64,000 bases of DNA from Micractinium sp. NFX-FRZ (Eukaryota > Chlorophyta > Trebouxiophyceae > Chlorellales > Chlorellaceae), in the NCBI GenBank assembly GCA_029339195.1, contig JAPTJF010000270.1, forward strand, positions 1 to 64,000, in the 5' to 3' direction. This document shows positions 23,311 to 33,800 of the stretch, piece after piece. The notes beneath the pieces are model-generated. The model did no database searches. It saw nothing but the letters and a program-made list of their open reading frames with translations, and was not told the DNA's origin. A program made the position numbers and the translations under genes. The stretch's first letter is position 1, and every line of letters begins with the position of its first letter.

Positions 23311-23377
23311 GCCCACTCAGCCAGCTGCCGGGCGGCCAGTGTCAGCCGGGCCTGGACGTGCCCAGCGCCGGCGGTGA
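19944..23377 (+). CDS. Ala/Gln-rich protein of unknown function with a small conserved C-terminal module
   Basis: Exons: 19944-21491, 22051-22419, 22750-22843, 23205-23377; 727 aa if exon 1 is unspliced. I cannot name the family. The N-terminus is MSLAHNRFAALLGSSELNEP. The middle is low-complexity (Ala, Gln, Glu) with DFPSLQ and an Arg/Ser segment (SVERTREELVRQHRSIKQ). The C-terminal 110 residues look folded: SLRRLLEDMRRRGWQLM, GCAGGGHVRCERVFSDLPGF, KQVYFLASTPSDVNYIWNVA, AAVKRFDRE. The pattern GW...GGH...STPSD faintly recalls HicA-like RNA-binding folds; this is weak inference. It ends with a poly-Ala run coded by (GCA)n near 23277-23310. Part of 20054-20300 might be an intron, because that stretch is unlike coding sequence. 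The start at 19944 was chosen because the conserved-looking N-terminus begins there. Confidence 0.65.
22640..22683. repeat. CCTG microsatellite
   Basis: About ten CCTG units lie in the second intron of the Ala/Gln-rich gene (between 22419 and 22750). Confidence 0.9.
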
Positions 23378-23966
23378 GCCGTCTGCGTCTGCTGGCGCAA
23401 CAGCGGCACTGCCACCGCAGCGGCAGCGTGCAATACAGTCTGCAAACCCAGTAGGGGACTGTGATTGGTGTCATGCTCTCCTGCGCCATGAGCGGCCCCA
23501 TGCAGTCTATCCTTCTGAAATCTCTGCCCTGACCCTCAGCAGTTTGGTGAGCACTGTAATTTTGCTTACTGACTGTGTAGAACACATACGGGGAGGGTGA
23601 CTGAATACTTGAGGGTGGCATATGCATCAACCATTAATTGCTGAGTTGCAGGGGGCAGAATATTAATGCCCGAGGATGAGCGCCAGGGCTGGGAAGGCAG
23701 GGTGGTGGCTGGCATCCATTCAATTCATGGCAGGGTAGGCGGGGGAAAAAGAGAAGAGAAACGACAGGTGCCAAGGCAATTGGTAGTCTGTGTGAGAGCA
23801 GTGCTTGGGCAGGCAGGGTGATCAATGATTGGATAGAGAGAGTTGGATAGAGAGAAATGATTCATTATGTGCGTAGCTACACAGCATCACTTGTTTGCCA
23901 TGTTAGCTGGGACATGCTGGCAAGGGTAACCGGCCAATCAAGCGTGTGTGCGGGGCCGCACATGTC
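23378..23966. other. Convergent intergenic region
   Basis: This lies between the stop of the Ala/Gln-rich gene (+) and the stop of the DUF579 gene (-). It is comparatively AT-rich around 23600-23900, with repeated TTGGATAGAGAGA near 23832-23857. No gene is seen. Confidence 0.5.
23555..23559 (+). terminator. Candidate TGTAA poly(A) signal
   Basis: TGTAA lies 178 bp after the stop of the Ala/Gln-rich gene, in an AT-richer context, as expected for chlorophyte 3' ends. Confidence 0.45.
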
Positions 23967-25946
23967 TCACTCGGTGTCGGCATGTGTCACACGGAAGGCT
24001 GCCAGGTCGCCCTTCTCTCCCTTCACAGTGCCCAGGGAGCGCACCACTGCCTGGGAGCTTGCATCATGCTTCAGCAGCAGCTCCCGCACGATCCGCTGCT
24101 CCAGGGGGCGGTTGGCATCGTGCAGGAACACAATCGCGTCCTCCTGCATGTGGGTTGGCAGCATATGAGAGCACGGGGGTGCAACTTTCTTGCAAGCCTT
24201 CTGCAGTCACGCTACGCCCGCTGCGCCACGAGGGGTGCTACATGCTGAGTGAATCAGCAGCCAAAGGGGCAGAGGCAGCTTGCCCGCAGGGGTGAGTGCC
24301 TCACCAGCTTTTCAGAAGACACGCAGCGCTTGACGTTCTGCATGGCAAAGTGTGCGCTCTCCAGGCGCCCTGCAGGCGGCAGGCAGGCAGTGCAGGCGGC
24401 AACACAGGTGTAACCAGCGCAGGGGGCAGGCAGGCTGGCAAGCAGGCATTGGTTGTTGGTACAGCCTCGACATACAGTGCCACCACCTACGCAGGCAGAC
24501 ATCCAGACAGCCCATGAGGTAAGCGGGAGGCACACCCAATCAGGCATCCACCCAGTCAAGAGCACAGCCGCGCAGCTCCCACAGTGCATCTGCTTCACAC
24601 TCCCCACCTGGCTGCCCCTGCTCGCTGCCCGATGGCCCGTCCAGCAGGACCACATCGTAGCAGGCATCCCTCACTTCCTTGGGCACCGCAATCAGCCAGG
24701 GCTGCTTCAGAAAGGCGTCCACCTCTTCCGCCTTGCCACGGTAGCTCACCAGGTGGGCCTGAGGGTGGTGCGAGGGAGGAAGGGGAGGCACTCGCGTGCA
24801 TGCAACACCAGGAGTGAGCAAAGCAGTGGAACGGCAGTGGTGCTACCTCAACAGCTGCCGGCGCTGGCAGCCCTCCACAGGCAGGGCAAGGCAGCAGTCA
24901 TGGTTGGCAGCATGTGCCCGCAGTCGGGATGGTGCCCACCCTTGCTCCAATCTCGTAGTCTGCTCACCCCTTGCTGCCTCCACCATCACCCCGCCCTCCC
25001 AGCACCCCTCACCTCGATGAATGGGTGCCCGCTCTGCCGCACTTTGTCGATCTGATGCAGCCTGTCCTCCAGGAACACAGACCGGCCCAGGCAGTTGACC
25101 TGCTGGAGTACGTCTGAGTGGTAGTCTAGGCTGGAAGTGGGAGGCGGGGGGGGAGAGAGAGGGCAGTGGGTGTGGAAAATGGCAGAGAATAGGGGCATTT
25201 GGTGGCGTCTGGTGGTCGCTGGCAGTGAGGAGGGGCCGTGGGCGGGCGGTGGGAGGGACGGGAGATGGCCGGCTGGTGGGACTCGCTGTGAGGGGTAGGA
25301 AGTGGCAGGTCAGGGCCAGCTTGTAGGGTGGGCACTGTGTGGCAGGGTGTGTGCACGTGGCAGGGCTCGCGTGCGGGGATGCAGGGCGGGCAGCAGAAGG
25401 GTACGCAGCAGTGAGTGCAGGGGGATGGGAGATGTGTGGACATGAGAACGGCGCGCCCTGTGGCAGCTCCCACCAAGGGGCATATCAGGGGCACGGCATC
25501 ACCGGCGCTCAAGTGCCAGACAGGAGGTTGTAGCAGATTGCCTCCCTGCCCGCTCAACGCCAGCTCAGCGCCCACCCTGAACCGACCCCGCCCCCAGCTC
25601 ACCCAAAGACAAGGAAGGAGGTGGGGCGGCCGCGCAGCGCTGCCTGGGTGTTCAGCAGCGCGGCCACCCACAGTAGCTGCGCCTGGTTGAACTGCGCCAC
25701 CTTGCCGGCGTCCACCGCTGACTGCACAGTGTCTGCGTAAGAGGCGCAGCTGGAGGCAGCCATCAGGCGGCGGCTGCGGTTGGTGGCCGTGCCGCCAAGT
25801 GGCCGTGCGCGCCCATGCTCCACAGCTGTGAAAATGTGCACGCCCAGCCAGAAACCGGCTAACACCAGTGCCACAACAGGGGCTGCTAGCTGGGCGGTGG
25901 GGGGCAGCCGAGGTGCCCGCCGCGGCCGAGGGGAGGCGATGGCCAT
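23967..25946 (-). CDS. DUF579 polysaccharide methyltransferase-like protein (GXM/IRX15 family)
   Basis: Exons: 25946-25603, 25130-25013, 24758-24608, 24369-24305, 24143-23967; 284 aa. In plants DUF579 proteins are Golgi type II membrane proteins; GXM members 4-O-methylate glucuronic acid on xylan using SAM. Visible: a short basic N-terminus, one membrane helix (about residues 17-39, AAPVVALVLAGFWLGVHIF), then the conserved core FLVFGLDYHSDVL, GRSVFLEDRLHQI, CYDVVLLDGPSG, PGRLESAHFAMQ and DAIVFLHDANRPLEQ. The VDGPxG-like and VFVHD-like motifs are the family signatures. The start at 25946 was chosen because it precedes the membrane anchor directly; an in-frame Met at 26234 would add a long unconserved leader. 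The substrate in an alga is unknown. A decayed copy lies at 27023-27740. Confidence 0.82.
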
Positions 25947-27022
25947 GCTGTTTTCTGCCGGTACAGGTGCAGCAGTAGAGGTGCTACCTGCGGCAGGTTG
26001 GCCAGCGCCGATGCAGGTTTCGCATGCAATCAGGCAGGCATGCAATAGGATAGGTGCACTGTATTTCATACGACAGCCAGAGAGCACTGCAACAGGAGAG
26101 CAATGCACCCAGGCAGCGTGCTGGATGGTGGAGCCCGCAGCAGCTCGGAAGACACTGGCGGCGGCGTGTGGGTGGCGCCAGCTGTAATTCCAGGCCATAC
26201 ACAGACAGGGGTGCACCCGTTCGCCTTGCTCCAACTACACCCCAGCGACTCACGTTCTCGCGAACAAAACCTTTTGCGCGCTCCGTCGAAATCGTACCAA
26301 AATGCTTGCAACTAGGCAACCACGGTCTTTGCCTCAACGGCGTGCCCGCAATCTATGTGATATAGAAATGAAATCCAGCTCACCGTGGGCAACGTTTTTG
26401 CTTGAACCTGTGTGACCCGCGTGCGCGACGTCCGCAGGGTTGGTGGCCAACTGAAGCAGAGCCGGATGTCTTCAGCTTTACTAATTGGGCCTCAGGCGGG
26501 TTGTCGCTCGCCGGGGAAAGCGCAATGTCCCGGATTAATCGACCTGCCTCCGACTTCTTTCCAAACGAATGCCAGCGTGGCACTGGCATGCCGACGAATA
26601 GTGGTCGCCTCCCAGTGTTCGCACATTGTTACCCAACCCTAGGGAGATCGTGGCGTTGGTCTGGTGCGATACGGTGCTATCGTAAAGGAGTGGACACTTA
26701 CAGCTCCCATGACATGCACATGTGCTCGGGAGGGGGACCAGACTGCCACCCCCACCCTTCAAGACGCGCTTTGACTGCCCGGACAAAGCTGCTGCTGCGT
26801 TAGCCTATACGGTGTTATCTAATTTGGGGTTTCTCAACAACATGCTGTGCTCGCGGGGTCCCCCCCATGGGGCCACAGTCAGCAACTCACGCTGCGTTCG
26901 GGTGCAGGGTTGCAACCAGCTCAGCCTCCTAATCAGCAGGGCCCCGCTGCATGAATGACCTCTTGGTTGTCTCAAACACAAACACTGCCCTTCTTTTCTC
27001 CAGTCACCGGCAGTGCAATCAA
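25947..27022. other. Intergenic region upstream of DUF579
   Basis: No gene was recognised. The largest open frames (26402-26803 plus, 26805-27140 minus) lack domains and coding-like composition. The region likely includes the DUF579 promoter. A short TATATAG-like stretch occurs at 26359-26365. Confidence 0.4.
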
Positions 27023-27740
27023 GTGTGTGGCACTGAAAGCCACCTGACGTCGGGTTTGATGGTACCACCAGTGGTCGGTCCCCTGCAGCTTGCCTGCGGG
27101 CAATGCATTCAATCCTGGGTTGGGCCTGAGGGTTGAGCACTGCTCTCAGAGGACAACCCCTATAGCAAGCCTGGCGTCAAGCCCTTGGGGGCGTCAAGCC
27201 CTTTGGGGTCACCCAGTCATACTCCAGTTAACATGCTCCAGGGATCGGTTAACATGGTGCAGGAACACAACTGCATCCTCCTTGAAGAAGGGCGGGCAGC
27301 AGAGCGCATGCGGTCTGCTGCTGCTGCATGCAAGTCTGCTGCAGTCAATCTAGGCCCGCTGCACCTCCACAGGGAGACCTGTTGGCAGCCAGCGCGAAGC
27401 TGCACTGGCAGCCGGCCCGCAGAGGACAGCATCTCAAGAGACACGCAGTGCTTGCATGGCAATATGAGCGCCCTGCTGGCGGCAACAGGCAGGGCATGCG
27501 GCAACAAAGCTGTTCTCAGCGCAGGCGGCTGGCAAGCAAGTAAGCAGGCTGTGGCTGTCGGTGGTCCATCAATCGAAATTGCCCGGCAGGCACAGCTCGA
27601 CAGGCGGCACACCACGGCAGGCAATTATATAGATGAGAGTGCAGCACAGTGCTCCCACCCCCCCACTTTCCCATCTGGCTGCCCCTCTCGGTGCCCATAC
27701 GCCCCGTCATCAAATGGCGCACCTCGGGGTGCCTGTGTCA
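27023..27740 (-). pseudogene. Decayed partial copy of the DUF579 gene (3' exons and introns)
   Basis: Read on the plus strand, this segment follows 23976-24646 in the same order and orientation. Examples: TGCAGGAACACAA at 27258 and 24121; a GCAAG...CTGCAGTCA...GCCCGCTGC block near 27328-27362 and 24194-24222; GACACGCAG at 27440 and 24318; TCTGGCTGCCCCT versus CCTGGCTGCCCCT at 27674 and 24607. Intron sequence is copied too, so this is a DNA-level duplication, not a retrocopy. The reading frame is broken throughout and exons 1-2 were not found. It ends less than 100 bp before the GT47 start codon. Confidence 0.75.
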
Positions 27741-27826
27741 CCGCTGGCGCCCGCTGGCGGCGGTGCCGCTGCAGTGTTGGTTGATGCTCCAAGGTGCCTT
27801 GTCGGCCCAATCGCCATCCGCCCAAC

Positions 27827-30800
27827 ATGGCGGTTCGTTTCCGCTCAGGGGGGCAGGGCGCCCGCGGCACGCAGCTTGGCACGCTGCTTGTGGCAGCCCT
27901 GCTGTTGGCGGGACTCCTGCTTTACAAGTACTCATCGGCGTTTGCAGCAGCGGGCTCAGCGTCAGTTCAAAGCCCCCAAGAGCAGGTACGCTGCAGCGTG
28001 AGGCGGGGGGCGAATGGAGCCTTTCGGGCGTCCGCGACGCTAACGTGCCTTCTGCACAAGCATTCCATCACTATGCAGGCATCACGCGCCCAGCAGTCGG
28101 TGCTGAGCTCGTTGGTAGCAAAAAATGGCGGCGGCGGCGGCAGCGGCGGCGGCACCAGTGTTCCCTCCCCCAGCGGCGGCAGCCCGACTGACGAGCTGTG
28201 GCGAATTATTCGCAGCACAGTTGCGGAGCCTGATCCGCAGGTGGTGAAGCAGCGGTGCGGTGCCACGCGGGGCAACTGGTGCGGGCGGTACGACGCGCAG
28301 GCCGCCATCCCTGCGCTGCCGCCCCCCCGCGGCAACGTCTCCTGCCTCTGGGGCAACACCGCGCAGCAGTGCAACTTTGTGGGGGTGTGCAACGCCATGC
28401 GCGGGTGGTGCCGCTGCCCCGCGGGATGGACGGGGGACGACTGCAGCACCCGCCTGAATGTGGGTGCTTGGTGGGTGCTTGGGTTGGGTGGGCAGTGATA
28501 GTGAACAGGTCTGCAGTGCCTGCCTGTGAGGAAGCCCTGATGTGCAGATGAGGTGCATCCAGGGCTGCACTGTGCATGGCTGGCTTTGAAAGTGTTATGG
28601 ACTGATTGCGGCCTGCATGCAACTGCCTTACGACTGCACTGCCTGCTGACGATGTTGATGTGCCGCCGCCGTTGCTCCACCCATCCTCCACCCTACCCTG
28701 CCCCGGCGCTGCTGCCCACCAGCCCCCTGCCCCTGCACTCTTCCCTTTGCATGTGCAGCGCCCGTGCAGCCAGCACATCCGCCCGCATGGGTTTGAGCCC
28801 TATGACAAACCCTATGACCTGAAGCATGGGGGGACCACCATGGCATGTGCTGACCAGTGCGACATTGATGTTGGTGGGTGGATGAGACGGGAGAAGAGGA
28901 GGATGGGAGTGAGATTGAGGAGGGCGGAGAGGAGAAGGTGATGGAGGAGGGGGTGTGCAACAGCATGGCAGGGAGCGGTGGCATTGTGGGCAGTCGTTGA
29001 GGCTCATGGAGGCAACCTGCCCTGGCGCCTGAGCACCCTCTCTTCTTGCTCCCCTCCTGCAGGCATGTGCTGGTGTAACGCCACCTTTGCCCATGGCCGT
29101 GTGCCCGCTGACCCTTCCCTGCCACCTGGCACGCCCCCCCAGCGCGTGGGGCGGCCCATCGCCCATTACTGCCGCCGCAACAAGGTAAGCTGGTGGCTTG
29201 GCAGCGCCTTGTTTTGCAGGAGTGAACCGGTGTCTCCATTCGTCTACTTGGCTGTATTGCCCAACAGAACTCACTCGGTGCAGGCCTGGCGGGGCAAGCG
29301 CTGGCACCGATGCACTTGATAGGTGTATGTCACTCAAAACGACCAGGCGACACATTGCAACCCCAGCACGTGCAACCCCCTTTGACAGCACAGTGTTTAT
29401 TACTTAGAGCAACACAAATCACCCCACCGTGCATACTCCCACAGGACTTTGAGGGCAACCCCACCGACTTTGGCATTGTGGAGATGGATCAGCTCTATGG
29501 CGAGAAGGGGTGGTGCCAGGTGGGGTGGCGGGACGGGCTGCGGAACGGTGCGGGCCCAGGGCAGTTGCGCGTGCGGCACCCGGGAGGCCTTGGTGTGTGC
29601 GCTGGGGGGCAGTAGCTGCGCGTGCAGGGAGCACCGTCTTCTATTGGGGAGGCTTACAGAACGGAGGGCTGGTGCAGAGCCTGCTGCCAGGCACCCCGCC
29701 ACGGCCTCCCCACGTCCTTGTCATGCGCACTAGCCGGCTGGCCCCTTCTGCCTTGAGCCAGCTCGCCCCCTGCCCACCAGGGCGCTCACAGCCGCCCCTG
29801 TGTTCAGCCCTCTGTGCTTCGCCTTTCGCTTGCCTGCAGGCTGACAAGCCAACGTGGACTTGCAATTGCCTCATAGTGAGTGCCAGCCTGGCGGGCGGGC
29901 AGAGTTGGGTGGGCAGGGGGCACCCACCAACACAATTGTTGGCTGACAACGCGGCAATGGGCGGCCCCGGTCACGCCAGCTGTGCCCTTGCCTGTTGCTG
30001 GGCAACGCTACTGTGCAGGCTAAAAATGGGGATCGCAGCTATGCACGGCGCCAGGCAGTGCAGGCTGCATGCAAAGGGGGGTGGCGTAGGGCACTAGCCC
30101 TAGGCCCCGCTCCCACTGCTGTGCTGCCTGCCTTCCCCCTGTGCAGGACGGATTGGGGGGCCCGTACTGTGATACTGCCCACGAACCCTTCTGCCCCAAC
30201 CAGTGTAACGGTGCGTTGGCTGCGAGGTGGCCGCCGAGGGTGCCAGAAAGAAGGCCACTGTTCCGGCAGGATGAATGCATGCTGACAACAACTGCTGCTG
30301 CCTGCGACCACTGGTACTGCTGGCATACCTAGTATCACTCAGATCAGGTATGCCCATCGTTTTACTGCGTCTCCTTTCTTGCGCAGGGCACGGCGAGTGC
30401 AACAGCGGGTGGTGCAAGTGCCACGAGGGCTGGTTTGGCCAAGACTGCTCTTCTAGATTGGAGGGGGTGCCTTGGACCCCAGGTAAGCCCCCAACGGGGT
30501 GGACACGGGCTGGCGGCCAGGCCAGGCGGTGGGCAGCAAGCTGACCCGAGTGTGTGTTGGTGGCAGCGCAGCAGTGCACGCGACGGCTGTGTGTTTTGTG
30601 TTGGTGCACGAGCAGCAGCGCATGCGACGGCTGTGTGTTTTGTGTTGGTGCACGAGCAGGCAGTTCCACCAGACGGGCTGGCAGCGAGGTGCTTATTGGA
30701 GGGGTCGGGCTCAGTCCTCCACGCGTGGCAGCGAATTTCACACACCCTGCCTGCTGCAGCTCCTGTTCAGCCCTGGCCGCCTGCTGTGCTGCTGCGCAGG

Positions 30801-33800
30801 CATGGAGGAGGGGGAGCGGCCCTGGCTGAAGCCATTTGTGCGCACCCCGGCGGCTAAAGACCCGGAGCCGGGCGCCACACGCAAGCGGCCGCTGATCTAC
30901 ATGTGAGGCACTGGGGGAGCCCTGGCTGCTGCCAGGCGTCCCGGGATGTGTGCTGGTCTGGCTGGTCTATCCTATCCTAGAGGTCCGGCAGCCTGCCATG
31001 AGGAGCGGCTCCTTTATTCTATCTGCTGCATGCCCTGCTCAACCTGCCCCTTGTCCCGCCTGCCACCAATCCCCTCTTGTGTGCAGCTACGACCTGCCCC
31101 CTTTCTACAACTCAAACATGCTACAGGTGTGGTGGGAGGGATGTGCTATGTGTGCTGCGGCAGCTTGCTCAGCACTTTGTGCGGCTCAGGGGGAGGCGCC
31201 TTCTCAGCCCCAGCTTTCTCCTTATCCCCCCGCTGCCCACCCCTTGCACCCTCTGCACCACGCCCCTGCCTCTGCAGTACCGCGTGGCCAAGACAGACTG
31301 CGTGTACCGCACCTTTTCGGACACCAACTCCTCCCTGGGTAACGACAACTGGCTCTACCAGCTGGAGACGGGTGAGAAAAGGGGGCTGGCATGCTTGGGT
31401 CATGTGAGGATTGTGAGGGGCGGCGTTGCTGTGTGGGTGCGTGCAGGTGTGCCGGGCGGTTTGTGTGGACTATCAGCGACAACCTGGCTGTTGGACATGG
31501 AGAGATGGGTGCCACATCACTGAGAGAGAGGCGGTGCTTGTTTGGGCCAACTTGCCTACCCTCCCAAGCGCGCCTGACCGATGCAGGCGTGCTGCTGCTG
31601 CCCCTCTTCCCCGCTGCTCCAACGCACCCCTTCCCAACCTCCCTGCCCGGGCTCTGTCCCCCCTCGCTTCAGCTCCCTCTCTGCCTGCTTCAGCGCGACG
31701 TTTGGCACGGCCATCGCCCCCCCTCTCCCCCTCTGCAGGTCTGCACGAGATGCTGCTGCAGAGCGAGCACCGCACGCTGGACCCGGAGGAGGCCGACTAC
31801 TTCTACCTGCCGGTGGGTGCCTGGTGTGTGTGGTACTGCAGGGTGCGTGGTACTGCATGCTTGGCATGCTGGACCCGGAGGAGGCAGACTACTTCTACCT
31901 GCCGGTGGGTGGCTGGTGTGTGTGGTACTGCAGGGGCAGGGCGCGTGGCACCTCAGTGTGTCATACTGCGTGCTGGGCCCGGAGCGCTTCCATCTGCTGG
32001 CGAGCAACTCGGGTGGCAGCGCAGCGCTGCAGGTGTGCGGTGACCGCGGCATGTTGCGCTGGCCGATTGCTAGGTTGCCTGCACCCGAAAGTGGACCTTC
32101 TTGTTGTTCCCCCGCGGGTGAGACCCACCCTGCAAGTGTGTCCCCCAACGCCTGCAGGTGTATGTGACATGCATGATCTTCCCAGTGCTCGGTAAGTGGG
32201 CTGGGGGGGAGGTGGTTTGGATGAGCACCCACACACCTGAAAATGTGCCGCCTTTCCAGCATGACGTCGTGCTGCTAGCTTGCTCGGGCACTCACAGGCC
32301 TGCTCAGACGCGCCCATCCGGCCACCCCCGCATCCCTGGTTCGGACCGCTCGTTACCCTCCCCATGTATAGGCATTTGCCACCATTACAGCGGGCCCTGG
32401 CCTCACACTTGCACGAATCAACCCAGGCATCCCTCCCCCCTACACACATCCTCCTCTGCAGGTGCCAATGACTTCCCATACTTCCACGGCGGCCCCGTGG
32501 CCTGGCGCACACATGCCGGCACCAACATGTGCGCGGGTGTTGGTGGTATGTGCGCCGCGGGGGTTTGGCAGCCTGGCAGGGTGCAGGCTGAGCTGCAAGC
32601 GCGGCGCCTGCTTATCCCCGCCCCGTGCCTGGATCCAAGCACCGCCCCTCTAGTGCGCACACCATACATACTCGACATCTGATGCATCGCTACCTGACGC
32701 ACACACAACAGCACACGTGGCCTGTCCCTGTTGGTCCCTGGCGCTGCCCTGCCGCGCCCGGTCGCACGGCCCCCACATCTCCAGGCAGATGAGGGCGAAG
32801 CATGCCGTGCCAACCAGCACTTGCCAGCGCCCCTCTGATAGGATTTAACCCTAAACCCAGCTTCCCGATGTGCAGGTTCCTGGAGGTGTACCACTGGATC
32901 CGGGCGCACTACCCCTACTGGGACCGCAACGGGGGCAGGGACCACATTGTGGTGCGTGGGGTGGGGGGAGGGCGGTCGGACAGAAGCTTCGGTGGTGCGC
33001 AGGGGTGGTGCGGGCCGGAGGCGCCGGACGGAGTGGGATGGTGCTGTGGGGGGCGGCTGGCGGGGGGCAAGGGTTCATGAATCTCTCATGAATGTGGAGC
33101 TAGGGTGCGCGTGCCAGTACGGAGCAAGCCCCCCAGGCCTGCGCTGGCTCCGCCGTCCGTCTTGCAAATACATCGCTATCGCCTGCCCCGCCCCACTCCT
33201 GCCCCACCACCCCAGTTTCGCCCGCCCGCCCATGCCTGCTGGCCAGGCGGGGCCCCATGCTGGTGCTCTGGCCACCTGCGCTCGTCTCGCCTCGTCCTCC
33301 ACGCCGTGCGACCCCACCGCCGTGTGTCTGTGCCCCCACCCGTGCCGCCCCGCAGCTGAATGTGCACGACGAGGGGAGCTGCTGGATCCCCAAGGAGCTG
33401 CGCCCCGCCATTGTGCTGAGCCACTGGGGCAGGACGGACCTGGACCACGTCAGCGGCACCGGGTGAGCTGGGGGGCAGGCCGTGGGCCCGGCTGCATTGG
33501 GGGCATTTATGGGAGGGGGCCAACAGGTCATATGGTGCATCGTTGGTTGCCCCGCAGTCCTAGTGGCACACAGGGGAAGGGCCGATCAGCGGCGCTGGGT
33601 GAGGGGGCGAGGGCGGCGGAACGGCATTTTGGGGGCGGCGGAGCACCACGGGTAGAGCTCTGCCTGGCAGGGTGGAGAGCGCTCGCTGTGATGCCTCCTG
33701 TGCGCCTCAGCGGCATGGGCGGGTGGCGGCTGCCAGGGCACCAGACGATCTGCCCCCCTGCCCACCCCCTCCACCCGTGTCCCCTCTGTTCGCTCCCCCT

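Noticed and set aside
26402..26803. 133-codon plus frame in the DUF579 upstream region
   Set aside because: No similarity recognised, no splice context, and coding-like codon use is absent.
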